Counted from the stretch's first letter, positions 1 to 9,191 are shown. The stretch: DNA of 39,504 nt from Streptomyces tailanensis (GCF_008386495.1 NZ_VTHJ01000033.1:13604-53107); one strand, 5' to 3'. Notes: a model not told the origin generated them from the letters alone. Numbers and translations: made by a program.

Positions 1-25
1 CCTTACGAGGGCGCCCCCACCCCCA

Positions 26-2119
26 TCACGCCCTCCGCGCCGTAGCCCCCTCCCCCAGCGCCCCCCTCTGTGGCCTGATCCCCGCCGGGACCGCCCGCTG
101 TCTCGCGGGCGTGCCCGTCCAGCAGGTGCCTCGGCGGGAGAGGAGGCGGCGTAGCCATAGTTCCAGGGAGACCAGGTCTGCCAGGCCGTCCAGGGGGAGG
201 GGTTCGCCCTCGGCGGCGGCGCGTAGGGCCTTGCGGACCACTCGGGCTTCGACCAGGCCCGCCTGGGCCAGGAGGGGGGTGTCGAAGAGGGTGATCAGGG
301 TGTCGGCGGCGACGCGGAGGCCGGTGCGGGCCGCGGTGGCGGAGGTGGCGTGGGAGGGGGCACCCCAGCCGGGTGGGAGGTCGGTGATGCCGGCGCCCTC
401 CAGGACCGTACGGAGGATGGCGGCGCGGGCGCCGGGCTGGACGCGGAGGGCTTCGGGGAGGGCCCGGCAGGCGCGTACGACCTGGTTGTCGAGGAAGGGG
501 GCGTGGAGGCGTTGGGAGCGGATCTCCGCGGCCTGTTCCAGGATCCTCAGGTCCGCGGCGTGGCGGGCCAGAGCCGCGCGGGCGCGGAAGTCGCCAGGGC
601 GTTGGCCAGGGCCGACGCTCGGGCGGCCCGTCGTCGCACCCAGGCGAATCGATACTTCTGCCAGAGCCTCCCCCGTCAGCCAGCGGGCCGCTGGGCCCGG
701 TCTTGCCCAGGTGAGGGCCGCCAGGGAAGCCCCTACCGCGCCTCCGGGTTCCTCGAAGCGGCGTTGCATCAGGCGGGCGGCCAGCACTTCCACGCCGGCT
801 CTGTACGGGGTGCGGGACAGTTTGCGCGCGGCGCTGTAGACGCGTGCGGGGACCATCACCGAGCCGTCCGCCTTGGCAAGGGCGGCTACCGGGCGGACCA
901 GGTGGCGGCGTTTGCGGTCCATCAGGAGGTCGGCGAGGCGGGCGGGGTGGGCGTCCAGGACCTGGCGGGCGCCGTAGCCGGTGAAGTGGTCCGCGCTGCC
1001 CGAGGCGAGGCGGGCGCGGTGGCGGGCGGCGGTGACGAGGGAGGGGCCCGGTTCGTCGGTGAGGGGGACTTCGAGGTCGGCGTACGGGAGTGTTTCCTCG
1101 CTGCCCGTTACTACTACGTGGTGCAGGCGGGGGTTGGCGGCCAGGGTGCCCGCCCGTTCGAGTTCGGCTTCGCGGCCAGGGGTCGCCAAGTCGTTGAAGG
1201 TGACGGCCAGGAGGCGTTCGCCGGCGCCGGCGCCGTGGCCCAGGACCGTGCCGGGGGCGCCGGGGAGGCCGGCGGCGAGGAGGGCCAGTGTGCCCGAGGC
1301 GGGGCCGCCGGAGAGGTCGGCGCCGATGCCGGGGACGGGCATGCCGCGGGCGGCGCGGCGTTCGGCCGGGCCCATGCCGGGGACCGGGCCGGGGTCGACG
1401 TCCGGCACGTGGCGAGGGGCCGACAGCCGGACCCGTACGGCCTCTACGAGGGCATCGCGGACGCCGTCCACCGCGCTGGCGGGGTCGGCGGAGGGGGCGG
1501 CGACGGCGAGGGAGGCCACGGGTTCGTACCCGGCGATCTCGCGTGCCCCGGCGCGCAGGATCAGCGCATGCCCCGGGGGAATGCGGCGCACGCCGTCGTA
1601 CGGAGTGGAGTCATGGAGGGCGTCCGGTACGTCGGGGGCGGCGAGCAGGGCGGCGAGGTGCCCGAAGTCGAGGTTGGCCTCGATGAGGTCGGCGAGGGGG
1701 AGGGCGGCGGTCGCGTAGGCCGTACCGCCCGCCCAGGGGGTGTGGAAGACGGGGCGCGCGCCCGCGAGGTCGCCGCAGACGGTGATCCGGCGGCCGACCT
1801 GGACGACGGCCGTGTAACTGCCGGGCCAGGCGGTCAGATGGCGCAAGGCGCCACCGCGGGCGGCGAACAGGCCCACGCGCAGCTGCTCGTCGGAGGCGCC
1901 GCAGATACCGAGGACCGCGATCCTGGTCTGTTCGTCGGCCTTCACGACGCGGATCTCGTCGGGGCGCCAGTCGCCGACGGCCCACAGCGGATCGGGGTCG
2001 CCCCACAGGATCTGGGAGCCGACCGGGTGCACGGTCTCGCCGTCCTGTCCGGTCGCTCCGGCGCCGCCGATCACGGGAGCGCCGGCGGCAGTACTGCTCC
2101 ATCCCACCAACCACCGCAT
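26..2119 (-). CDS. Asparagine-synthase-like protein (adenylating amidotransferase homologue)
   Basis: Encodes 697 residues. The N-terminal part (about 1-200) resembles the class II glutaminase domain of asparagine synthetase, and the C-terminal part carries the ATP-pyrophosphatase fold. The P-loop is at residues 270-275 as SGGPAS, where true asparagine synthetases have SGGxDS. The chain starts MRWLVGW, so the Cys2 nucleophile needed to hydrolyse glutamine is absent. This points to amide or isopeptide chemistry with another ammonia or amine source, as in lasso-peptide cyclases and beta-lactam synthetase relatives, or to loss of activity. The start was chosen because GGAGG lies 5 nt upstream of the ATG at 2119; a longer open frame reaches 2263 without a ribosome binding site. 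No lasso precursor or leader peptidase is seen nearby, so the substrate is unknown. It is divergent from the NsdA-like regulator, with a long shared upstream region. Confidence 0.8.
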   Translation of the reverse strand: MRWLVGWSSTAAGAPVIGGAGATGQDGETVHPVGSQILWGDPDPLWAVGDWRPDEIRVVKADEQTRIAVLGICGASDEQLRVGLFAARGGALRHLTAWPGSYTAVVQVGRRITVCGDLAGARPVFHTPWAGGTAYATAALPLADLIEANLDFGHLAALLAAPDVPDALHDSTPYDGVRRIPPGHALILRAGAREIAGYEPVASLAVAAPSADPASAVDGVRDALVEAVRVRLSAPRHVPDVDPGPVPGMGPAERRAARGMPVPGIGADLSGGPASGTLALLAAGLPGAPGTVLGHGAGAGERLLAVTFNDLATPGREAELERAGTLAANPRLHHVVVTGSEETLPYADLEVPLTDEPGPSLVTAARHRARLASGSADHFTGYGARQVLDAHPARLADLLMDRKRRHLVRPVAALAKADGSVMVPARVYSAARKLSRTPYRAGVEVLAARLMQRRFEEPGGAVGASLAALTWARPGPAARWLTGEALAEVSIRLGATTGRPSVGPGQRPGDFRARAALARHAADLRILEQAAEIRSQRLHAPFLDNQVVRACRALPEALRVQPGARAAILRTVLEGAGITDLPPGWGAPSHATSATAARTGLRVAADTLITLFDTPLLAQAGLVEARVVRKALRAAAEGEPLPLDGLADLVSLELWLRRLLSRRGTCWTGTPARQRAVPAGIRPQRGALGEGATARRA

Positions 2120-2855
2120 CGACGCCTCCACAGGCTGTGGACAACCAGTGCACCGTACGAACGGCTCCCATGCTGCCACGAAGGAGGCTCGCCGGAGGGC
2201 GTGCGGGAAGGCTTGCGCACCGGTAAGTGCGCCCCTGGAGAGCCACGAGCGCTCCCCCGTCACACCCTCAAAACGCTCTCACGTCGCCCTCAACTCGCCG
2301 ATGTACAGGGGTGGTCGACAGAGATGGCCCCCGGGTCTACGACGTGAATGCGCCCCCGGTACGCTCCCCCAAAACACCTAACGCGCCCTCAAGAGACGTG
2401 GTCGGAGGGGTAATCACCCTCCACGACCACCGTCGATTTTCAGCCAAATCGGAATCGTAGGGCAGAACTCACACACGCTCCGTACAGGCCCCGACGGACA
2501 CCCAGTGTCAACGCACAGTCCGGGAGGCGGAGTTCGCCTCCCGGACCGGTCCGCCGCCCGCGGGGATGGAGGCGGCGGTGTCCCCCAGCCCACTGGATCC
2601 AGTACAGCGGGCCGACCCACGCACAGCCATGGAACCGCTCCCCCGATGGCCGGAGAAGAGCGCACGGACGGGCGCACGGCCACACAGCGGGAGCACACCG
2701 CAACAGTCCGTACTCTCTCCGCAAATTCGTACGGACCACAATCCCGCCATCCGGATTCGGCCCCCTTAACGCTTGGGATGCGGCGAACTACGCTGGGTTT
2801 ACGAATGCCGCGTGCCTATGCCGCCGCGGCAGCCGTCTGTTCGAGGGGTGGCGCA
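2120..2855. other. Long divergent intergenic region with a strong hairpin
   Basis: No convincing gene lies in these 736 bases between two divergent genes. The notable structure is a perfect 11-bp stem at 2519-2529/2535-2545 with a 5-nt loop. The heptamer CCCTCAA occurs three times (near 2265, 2287 and 2386) at irregular spacing; I cannot say whether it is a binding site. Both promoters should lie here, but I see no unambiguous -35/-10 pair. Open frames on the plus strand upstream of 2856 lack ribosome binding sites and have proline/arginine-rich shadow composition. Confidence 0.5.
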
Positions 2856-4280
2856 ATGTCCAGGGAGCAACGCGGGCCGAACGAAAAGCTCGGCGCCGTT
2901 CTCGCCCTCGCGGGAATCAGCAACGCAGGACTCGCGCGTCGCGTCAACGATCTTGGCGCTCAACGCGGGTTGACACTTCGCTACGACAAGACGTCGGTGG
3001 CACGGTGGGTCTCCAAGGGCATGGTCCCGCAGGGTGCCGCGCCGCATCTCATCGCCGCCGCGATCGGCCAGAAGCTCGGCCGCCCCGTGCCGCTCCACGA
3101 GATCGGCCTGGCGGACGCGGATCCCGCACCCGAAGTGGGCCTCGCCTTCCCTCGTGACGTCGGACAGGCGGTGCGCGCGGCGACGGAGCTGTACCGCCTC
3201 GACCTCGCCGGCCGCCGCGCCGGCACCGGCGGCATCTGGCAGTCCCTCGCCGGATCGTTCGCGGTCAGCGCGTACGCCACGCCCGCCTCACGCTGGCTGA
3301 TAACCCCGGCCGACAGTTCGGTGGCGCGCGAGGCGAGCTCCGCGGAGGGCTCCGGGTCGCCGCTGAAAGTCGGCCACAGCGATGTGCAGAAGCTGCGTGA
3401 GGCCGCCGAGGACGCCAGGCGCTGGGACTCCAAGTACGGGGGCGGCGACTGGCGTTCGTCCATGGTGCCCGAGTGTCTGCGGGTCGAGGCCGCGCCGCTG
3501 CTGCTCGGCTCGTACTCCGACGAGGTCGGCCGCGCGCTCTTCGGAGCCTCCGCCGAACTCACCCGCCTCGCCGGCTGGATGGCTTTTGACACGGGTCAAC
3601 AGGAGGCCGCGCAGCGGTACTACATCCAGGCGCTGCGGCTCGCGCGGGCCGCGGCCGACGTACCGCTGGGCGGGTATGTGCTGGCGACGATGTCGTTGCA
3701 GGCGACCTATCGGGGCTTCGGCGACGAGGGCGTCGACCTCGCGCAGGCCGCGCTCGAACGCAACCGGGGGCTCGCCACCGCCCGCACGATGAGCTTCTTC
3801 CGGCTCGTCGAAGCGCGTGCCCACGCGCGCGCGGGGGACGCCGCGGCCGCCGGGGCGGCTCTCAAGGCCGCCGAGGGCTGGCTGGAGCGGGCCCGCGACG
3901 GCGACAACGATCCGTCGTGGCTCGGCTTCTACGGCTACGACCGGTTCGCCGCCGACGCCGCGGAGTGCTACCGCGACCTCAAGGCGCCGCGTCAGGTGCG
4001 CCGCTTCACCGAGCAGGCACTGTCGCGGCCGACGGAGGAGTTCGTACGCTCGCACGGGCTGCGGCTCGTCGTGTCGGCGGTCGCCGAGCTGGAGTCCGGC
4101 AACCTCGATGCGGCGTGCGAGCAGGGGGTGCGGGCGGTGGAGGTCGCGGGGCGCATTTCTTCGGCTCGCACGACCGAGTATGTGAAGGATCTTCTGCATC
4201 GGCTGGAGCCGTATGGGGATGAGCCGCGGGTTATTGAGTTGCGGGAGAGGGCGCGGCCCTTGTTGATGACGCCGGCCTAG
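2856..4280 (+). CDS. NsdA-like regulator with helix-turn-helix and TPR repeats (sporulation-associated family)
   Basis: Encodes 474 residues. The N-terminus (about 5-90) reads like the divergent HTH of the NsdA/NsdB family: a region around NAGLARRVNDLG, then KTSVARWVSKGMVPQG. The C-terminal 280 residues are alpha-helical, TPR-like repeats (e.g. AQRYYIQALRLARAA). Family members in Streptomyces affect sporulation and antibiotic production; whether this one binds DNA or a protein partner is not shown by the sequence. The ATG at 2856 is preceded by GAGGGG at a suitable distance. Longer in-frame starts, such as the ATG at 2777, have no ribosome binding site. It is divergent from the asparagine-synthase-like gene and is followed by a dispersed repeat carrying a terminator hairpin. 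Confidence 0.8.
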   Translation: MSREQRGPNEKLGAVLALAGISNAGLARRVNDLGAQRGLTLRYDKTSVARWVSKGMVPQGAAPHLIAAAIGQKLGRPVPLHEIGLADADPAPEVGLAFPRDVGQAVRAATELYRLDLAGRRAGTGGIWQSLAGSFAVSAYATPASRWLITPADSSVAREASSAEGSGSPLKVGHSDVQKLREAAEDARRWDSKYGGGDWRSSMVPECLRVEAAPLLLGSYSDEVGRALFGASAELTRLAGWMAFDTGQQEAAQRYYIQALRLARAAADVPLGGYVLATMSLQATYRGFGDEGVDLAQAALERNRGLATARTMSFFRLVEARAHARAGDAAAAGAALKAAEGWLERARDGDNDPSWLGFYGYDRFAADAAECYRDLKAPRQVRRFTEQALSRPTEEFVRSHGLRLVVSAVAELESGNLDAACEQGVRAVEVAGRISSARTTEYVKDLLHRLEPYGDEPRVIELRERARPLLMTPA

Positions 4281-4320
4281 GCTGGTGGGTGCCTACTCGT
4301 CTGCCGGGTTCGTGTTGATT

Positions 4321-4390
4321 TGCGGCTGCAGGTGGCTTGTGGCTGGTCGCGCAGTTCCCCCGCGCCCCTTTGGGGCGCGGCTTTGGGCGC
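4321..4390. repeat. Dispersed Streptomyces intergenic repeat with terminator hairpin
   Basis: The segment containing TGGCTGGTCGCGCAGTTCCC followed by CGCGCCCCTTTGGGGCGCG matches a repeat I know to be scattered through Streptomyces intergenic regions. It contains a perfect 9-bp stem, 4360-4368 with 4372-4380, and a 3-nt loop. It lies just after the NsdA-like stop codon and probably terminates that transcript. Confidence 0.75.
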
Positions 4391-4489
4391 CCGGCCCCGA
4401 GAACGTGATCGGCGCCATGCAGACGGCTTCCCGTGTTTGAGGGCATTGTCAGTGGTGCAGTGCACTATCGGATGCGGGAGGTGGGGTGC

Positions 4490-5701
4490 GTGTCGAGGCA
4501 GGTCGGGTACGACTGTGACGTGCTTGTGGTCGGCGGGGGGATCGTCGGGCTGTCGACGGCGTATGCGATCACACGGGCCGCGCCGGGGACGCGGGTGACC
4601 GTGCTGGAGAAGGAAGCGGGGCCCGCCCGGCACCAGACCGGGCGGAACAGCGGGGTCATCCACAGCGGGATCTACTACCGGCCCGGGTCGCTGAAGGCGC
4701 GGTACGCGGTCAAGGGCGCTGCCGAGATGGTCAAGTTCTGCGCCGAGTACGGGATCGCCCACGCGGTCACCGGGAAGCTGATCGTCGCGACGGAACGGTC
4801 CGAACTGCCCCGGCTGCACGCCCTCGTCCAGCGCGGACGGGAGAACGGGATTCCGGTGCGGGAGCTGGGGCCCGCCCAGATCACCGAGTACGAGCCGGAG
4901 GTGCGCGGGCTCGCCGCCATACACGTCGGGACCACCGGGATCTGCGACTTCGTCGGCGTCGCGCGGCAGCTCGCCGCTGCCTCCGGGGCCGACATCCGGT
5001 ACGGCGCCGAGGTCGAGCGGATCGACCGGCGGGCCTCGCTCGGGGTCGCCGTACGGACCCGGCGCGGTGACGTCGTACGGGGGCGGGTGCTGGTGAACTG
5101 CGCCGGGCTGCGGTGCGACGAGGTGGCCCGGATGACCGGGGACGAGCCGGGGATGCGGATCGTGCCGTTCCGGGGGGAGTACTACGAGCTCGCCCGGCCG
5201 GAGATGGTGCGGGGGCTGGTGTATCCGGTGCCCGATCCGGCGTTTCCGTTCCTCGGGGTGCATCTGACCCGGGGCATCGACGGGGGTGTGCATGTAGGGC
5301 CCAATGCCGTGCCCGCGCTGGCCCGGGAGGGGTACGGGTGGGGGACCGTACGGGTGCGGGAGCTCGGGGCGACGCTGGCGTGGCCCGGGTCCTGGCGGAT
5401 AGCCCGGCGGCACTGGCGGTACGGCGCCGGGGAGCTTCGGCGGTCGGTGTCGAAGCGGGCGTTCACCGGGGCGGTGCGGCGGTTGCTGCCCGGCGTCTCC
5501 GAAGGGGATCTCCTGCCTGCGGCGGCGGGGGTGCGGGCCCAGGCCGTGCTGCGGGACGGAACCCTGGTCGATGACTTCCTGATCCGGGAGGGGGCGCGGG
5601 CCGTGCATGTGCTGAACGCGCCTTCACCTGCGGCTACCGCTTCGCTGCCGATCGGGCGGGAGGTGGGGAGGCGGGCGTTGCAGGCGTTGGGGCAGGTGTG
5701 A
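4490..5701 (+). CDS. lhgO: L-2-hydroxyglutarate oxidase (FAD-dependent)
   Basis: Encodes 403 residues of the DAO/LhgO flavoprotein family, which oxidises L-2-hydroxyglutarate to 2-oxoglutarate and usually passes electrons to the quinone pool. The FAD-binding Rossmann motif VVGGGIVG is close to the N-terminus. It is followed by the family-typical TGRNSGVIHSGIYY and later FRGEYYEL and VHLTRGIDGGVHVGPNA. The start is GTG at 4490, because GGGAGGTGGGG sits just upstream; an upstream ATG at 4472 would bury that site inside the coding region. It lies upstream of trmB on the same strand with a 49-nt gap, but trmB has its own promoter-like sequence. Confidence 0.9.
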   Translation: MSRQVGYDCDVLVVGGGIVGLSTAYAITRAAPGTRVTVLEKEAGPARHQTGRNSGVIHSGIYYRPGSLKARYAVKGAAEMVKFCAEYGIAHAVTGKLIVATERSELPRLHALVQRGRENGIPVRELGPAQITEYEPEVRGLAAIHVGTTGICDFVGVARQLAAASGADIRYGAEVERIDRRASLGVAVRTRRGDVVRGRVLVNCAGLRCDEVARMTGDEPGMRIVPFRGEYYELARPEMVRGLVYPVPDPAFPFLGVHLTRGIDGGVHVGPNAVPALAREGYGWGTVRVRELGATLAWPGSWRIARRHWRYGAGELRRSVSKRAFTGAVRRLLPGVSEGDLLPAAAGVRAQAVLRDGTLVDDFLIREGARAVHVLNAPSPAATASLPIGREVGRRALQALGQV

Positions 5702-5735
5702 CGGGCTCGGGCCGTGGGGGTGGCTGAGCTCGCCG

Positions 5736-5741
5736 TAAAAT
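5736..5741 (+). promoter_or_regulatory. -10 element for a near-leaderless trmB transcript
   Basis: TAAAAT ends 9 nt before the GTG start of trmB and no ribosome binding site is present in between. This fits the TAnnnT layout of Streptomyces leaderless mRNAs, with transcription starting 0-3 nt before the start codon. No clear -35 is visible. Confidence 0.5.
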
Positions 5742-5750
5742 TGGGTCACT

Positions 5751-6572
5751 GTGTCTGACTTCGCCAACGCTCCCGAGCCCCGCACCCCCGGTGCCTCCCT
5801 TCGTCGTCCCCGGGCCAAGGGGGAGCCTCGGTTTCCCGATGGGCCGAAGGCTGATCCGGCCGGGGCTCATTTCGAGCGGCGGATCCGGAGTTTTCAGCCG
5901 CGGCGGAGCCGGGTGACGGCCGGGCAGGCGGACGCGTTGCAGCGGCTGTGGCCCAAGTGGGGGCTCGATATCGATGGGCGCGAGCTCGATCTCGTCGAGC
6001 TGTTCGGGAACGAGAAGCCCGTCGTGCTGGAGATCGGGTTCGGGATGGGCGAGGCGACGGCTCAGATGGCCGCCGCCGATCCCGGGACCAATGTGCTGGC
6101 CGTGGATGTGCACACCCCCGGGCAGGGCAATCTGCTCAATCTCGCGGACCGGGCCGGGCTGTCCAACATCCGGGTCGCGAACGGGGACGCGATCATTCTG
6201 CTGCGGGAGATGCTCGCGCCGGATTCCCTGGACGGTCTTCGGGTCTACTTCCCCGACCCCTGGCCGAAGAAGCGGCACCACAAGCGGCGGATCATCCAGC
6301 CGGAGTTCCTCACGCTCGTCGCGTCACGGCTCAGGCCGGGGGCGATCGTCCACTGCGCGACGGACTGGGAGCCGTACGCCGAACAGATGCTGGACGTGCT
6401 GACCGCCCATCCGGACTTCGAGAACACCCGGGCCGACGGCGGGTTCGCGCCACGTCCCGGCTTCCGGCCGCTGACCCGTTTCGAGGGGCAGGGACTGGAC
6501 AAGGGTCATGTGGTGAACGATCTGCTCTTCCGCCGCGTACAGCAGCGTGAGCCGCTCGATGAGCGGTCTTGA
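5751..6572 (+). CDS. trmB: tRNA (guanine-N7-)-methyltransferase
   Basis: Encodes 273 residues. TrmB methylates G46 in the variable loop of tRNAs using S-adenosylmethionine. The SAM-binding motif is VVLEIGFGMGEA (91-102), and the hallmark TrmB motif is FPDPWPKKRHHKRR (167-180), whose Asp and Lys/His residues contact tRNA. The N-terminal 40 residues are a Pro/Arg-rich extension common in actinobacterial copies. The GTG start follows a -10-like hexamer rather than a Shine-Dalgarno sequence, suggesting a leaderless message. The chain is complete and of normal family length plus this extension. Confidence 0.95.
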   Translation: MSDFANAPEPRTPGASLRRPRAKGEPRFPDGPKADPAGAHFERRIRSFQPRRSRVTAGQADALQRLWPKWGLDIDGRELDLVELFGNEKPVVLEIGFGMGEATAQMAAADPGTNVLAVDVHTPGQGNLLNLADRAGLSNIRVANGDAIILLREMLAPDSLDGLRVYFPDPWPKKRHHKRRIIQPEFLTLVASRLRPGAIVHCATDWEPYAEQMLDVLTAHPDFENTRADGGFAPRPGFRPLTRFEGQGLDKGHVVNDLLFRRVQQREPLDERS

Positions 6573-6642
6573 GCGACTCCGGCTTGGGCCTGAGCTTGAG
6601 CGGCTGAAGAGCAGGAAGAACAGGGCAGCGCCCATCCCCCGT

Positions 6643-6648
6643 TAGGGT
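6643..6648 (+). promoter_or_regulatory. -10 element for a leaderless PrsW-family transcript
   Basis: TAGGGT is followed by 7 nt and then the ATG at 6656, with no ribosome binding site between. This is the usual spacing of leaderless Streptomyces genes. An in-frame or alternative ATG at 6651 is less likely because it is out of frame with the protein. Confidence 0.5.
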
Positions 6649-6655
6649 CAATGCA

Positions 6656-8017
6656 ATGGCCACCAGTCCCCCCTACCCGTCCCATCCCAGCGGCCCCGTC
6701 CGTGGGGGTGTGTTCAGGCCCGTGCGCTGGTGGCAACGGAAGAGCGTGAAGTACGGGGCGCTCATCGCGCTGCTCGCGCTCTCCGGGCTCGTCATCCTGG
6801 CCCTCGTACGCGAACAGACCGGCACCGAGGGGTTCCTCGTCGGGCTCGGGCTCGCGGTGCTGCCCGTGCCGGTGCTCATGGCCGCGTTCCGGTGGCTGGA
6901 CCGGGTGGAGCCCGGGCCCTGGAAGAACCTGTTCTTCGCGTTCGCCTGGGGGGCTTGTGCGGCGGCGCTGATAGCGATCGTGGCGAACAGCTTCGCGACG
7001 AGATGGATAGCCACCGCCACCGCCGATCCCTCGCACGCGGACACGTTGGGCGCCACCGTCATCGCGCCGGTGGTGGAGGAGACCGCCAAGGGCGCCGCCG
7101 TCTTATTGATCTTCCTGTTCCGGCGGCGGGACTTCACCGGGATCGTGGACGGCGTGGTGATAGCGGGGGTCACCGCCACCGGGTTCGCGTTCACCGAGAA
7201 CATTCTGTATCTGGGGACCGCGTTCGGGACGGATCAGCTCAGCGGGGGGAGCGGGCTGGCGTCGGTCACCGCGGCCACGTTCTTCGTGCGGGTGATCATG
7301 TCGCCGTTCGCGCACCCCCTGTTCACCGTGCTCACGGGCATCGGGTTCGGGATCGCGGCGTGGTCGGCCGAGCGGCAGCATGTGCGGCGGGTTCTGCTGC
7401 CGGTGGGTGGGCTGTTGCTCGCCATGGGGATGCATGCGATCTGGAACGGGTCGGCGACGTTCGGGGAGTACGGGTTCTTCGCGGTGTACGCCGGGTTCAT
7501 GGTGCCGGCGTTCGGGCTGCTGACGTGGTTGGCGATATGGACCCGACAGCGGGAGTTGCGGGCCGTGCGGGAGGAGTTGCCGGCGTATGCGGCTGCCGGG
7601 TGGCTGACTGTGCCGGAGCCGTTTGTACTGGGGTCGATGCGGGCGCGGAGGGTCGCGCGGGACTATGCGGCGCATCACTTCGGGAAGGCCGGGGCGCGGG
7701 CGGTCGCGGAGTACGAGGCGTACGCGACGTCGCTGGCCTTTCTGCGGCGTCGGGGGCGGCGAGGGCGGGCCGGGGGTGACTTCGTGCTCCGCGAGCGGGA
7801 GCTGCTGTTCGAGCTGTGGCGCCGACGGGAGCTGGCGCGGCCGGCGTTGGCGTATGCGGGGCGGGGGGTAGGGGTGGCTTGGCCGGGGGCGTACGGGCAT
7901 CGTGGCTGGTACGGGTACGGGGACGGGTACGGCGGGTACGAGTACCGGTCGGCCTATACGCAGCCGGTGGTGTACGGGGTGACGCCGCATCCGGCGTACA
8001 ACCCGTACCGGTCGTAG
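6656..8017 (+). CDS. PrsW-family intramembrane metalloprotease
   Basis: Encodes 453 residues. It has about eight hydrophobic segments between residues 33 and 295, then a charged cytoplasmic tail ending in a Gly/Tyr-rich stretch (about 405-445). The conserved PrsW motifs are present: EExxK as EETAK (141-145), FxxxEN as FAFTEN (177-182), a histidine motif in SPFAHPLFT, and a final HAIWN. In Bacillus, PrsW makes the site-1 cut in an anti-sigma factor; no anti-sigma gene adjoins here, so the substrate is unknown. Leucine 150 is coded by TTA (7103-7105), so full translation should depend on the bldA tRNA. The transcript looks leaderless. Confidence 0.88.
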   Translation: MATSPPYPSHPSGPVRGGVFRPVRWWQRKSVKYGALIALLALSGLVILALVREQTGTEGFLVGLGLAVLPVPVLMAAFRWLDRVEPGPWKNLFFAFAWGACAAALIAIVANSFATRWIATATADPSHADTLGATVIAPVVEETAKGAAVLLIFLFRRRDFTGIVDGVVIAGVTATGFAFTENILYLGTAFGTDQLSGGSGLASVTAATFFVRVIMSPFAHPLFTVLTGIGFGIAAWSAERQHVRRVLLPVGGLLLAMGMHAIWNGSATFGEYGFFAVYAGFMVPAFGLLTWLAIWTRQRELRAVREELPAYAAAGWLTVPEPFVLGSMRARRVARDYAAHHFGKAGARAVAEYEAYATSLAFLRRRGRRGRAGGDFVLRERELLFELWRRRELARPALAYAGRGVGVAWPGAYGHRGWYGYGDGYGGYEYRSAYTQPVVYGVTPHPAYNPYRS

Positions 8018-8043
8018 TCGTTGTTCGTAGCTGCGGACAGTCG

Positions 8044-8114
8044 TGCCGCTGGGGCGATGGGGGTACCTCCCGCTCGAGCGCAGCCGAGAGTGGGGGAGGG
8101 TGGGCGCAGCGGCA
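8044..8114. repeat. Dispersed palindromic repeat between convergent genes
   Basis: An outer 8-bp inverted repeat (TGCCGCTG at 8044-8051, CAGCGGCA at 8107-8114) brackets the familiar Streptomyces element GTACCTCCCGCTCGAGCG followed by CAGCCGAGAGTGGGGGAGG. Such elements lie between convergent genes in many streptomycete genomes. Here it separates the PrsW-family gene from the oppositely oriented aldo/keto reductase and probably acts as a bidirectional terminator. Confidence 0.7.
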
Positions 8115-8198
8115 TCTCGTAGCGCCGAGTTGCGCAGCCCACCCCCGCCCAGCCCCAGCCGCCGGGTGCCGGAAGAGAAAGGGCGAGGTGGCAGTGGG

Positions 8199-9143
8199 CT
8201 ACGACGAGGCCGCTGTCAGGTGGTTGAGTTCCTCCGGGGTCAGGGTCAGGTCGGCTACGGCCAGCAGGGGTGGGAGTTGGTCGACGGTGCGGGCCGAGGC
8301 GATGGGGGCCGTGATGGTGGGCTGGGCTAGGAGCCAGGCCAGGGCGACCGTGGCCACGTCGGTGCCGCGGGACTCGGCGATGGAGTCGAGCGCGGTCAGG
8401 ACTCGGGGGCCTCGCGGGGTGTCGAGGTAGGCGCCGGCGCCTGCGGCACGGGGGCTGTCGATCGTGGCGCCGGGCCGGTACTTGCCAGTGAGGAAGCCCT
8501 TGGCCAGGGCGAAGTAGGGAACGGCGGCGAGGCCGTACTCGGCGGCCAGGGCCTGGAGGGGGCCCTCGTACGTGTCGCGGGAGACCAGGTTGTAGTGGGG
8601 CTGGAGGGCGACGTAGCGGGCGAGGCCCTCGGTGGCCGAGAAGTCCAGGGATGCCTTGAGGCGCTCGGGGGTGATGTTGGAGGCGGCTATGGCGCGGACC
8701 TTGCCGGCCTTCACCAGGTCGTCGAGGGCGGTGATGATCTCCTCGACGGGGACCTCGGGCTTGTCGAAGTGGGTGTAGTAGAGGTCGATGTAGTCGGTGC
8801 CGAGGCGGGTGAGGGAGGCGTCGGCCGCGGCCTTGATGTTGGCGGCGGTCAGGCCCTGGTACCGCGGGTGCTGGCTCACCTTGGTCGCGATCACCATGTC
8901 GGCGCGGTTGCCGCGGGCGGCGACCCAGTTGCCGATGATCGTCTCGGACTCCCCGCCCTCGTTGCCCTCGACCCACGCCGAGTAGGAGTCGGCGGTGTCG
9001 ATGAAGTTGCCGCCCGCGGCCGTGTAGGCGTCGAGGACGGCGAAGGAGTCTTTCTCGTCTGCCGTCCAGCCGAAGACGTTGCCGCCGAGGGCGAGCGGGA
9101 AGACCTCGAGGTCGGACGTACCCAGCTTGCGAAGAGAAGTCAT
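8199..9143 (-). CDS. Aldo/keto reductase
   Basis: Encodes 314 residues of the NADPH-dependent aldo/keto reductase (TIM-barrel) superfamily, YajO/YghZ-like group. The N-terminal strand LGTSDLEVFPLALGGN, the catalytic Asp/Tyr block NFIDTADSYSAW, the catalytic Lys in IATKVSQ, and a C-terminal nucleotide-binding block ending ASARTVDQL are all visible. The ATG at 9143 was chosen; a TTG four codons upstream is possible but less likely. The purine-rich AGAGAAG before the ATG is a modest ribosome binding site. It follows a large inverted repeat that isolates it from the M23 peptidase gene. Substrate not predictable. Confidence 0.9.
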   Translation of the reverse strand: MTSLRKLGTSDLEVFPLALGGNVFGWTADEKDSFAVLDAYTAAGGNFIDTADSYSAWVEGNEGGESETIIGNWVAARGNRADMVIATKVSQHPRYQGLTAANIKAAADASLTRLGTDYIDLYYTHFDKPEVPVEEIITALDDLVKAGKVRAIAASNITPERLKASLDFSATEGLARYVALQPHYNLVSRDTYEGPLQALAAEYGLAAVPYFALAKGFLTGKYRPGATIDSPRAAGAGAYLDTPRGPRVLTALDSIAESRGTDVATVALAWLLAQPTITAPIASARTVDQLPPLLAVADLTLTPEELNHLTAASS

Positions 9144-9191
9144 GCTTCTCTTCAACCGCCGGGCCGGACGCCCGCATTCCGTGGACGCGCG

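Noticed and set aside
350..2347. Long plus-strand open frame opposite the asparagine-synthase-like gene
   Set aside because: Gly/Val/Arg-rich composition without domains, typical of the complement of a GC-rich gene; the minus-strand frame has recognisable motifs and a ribosome site.
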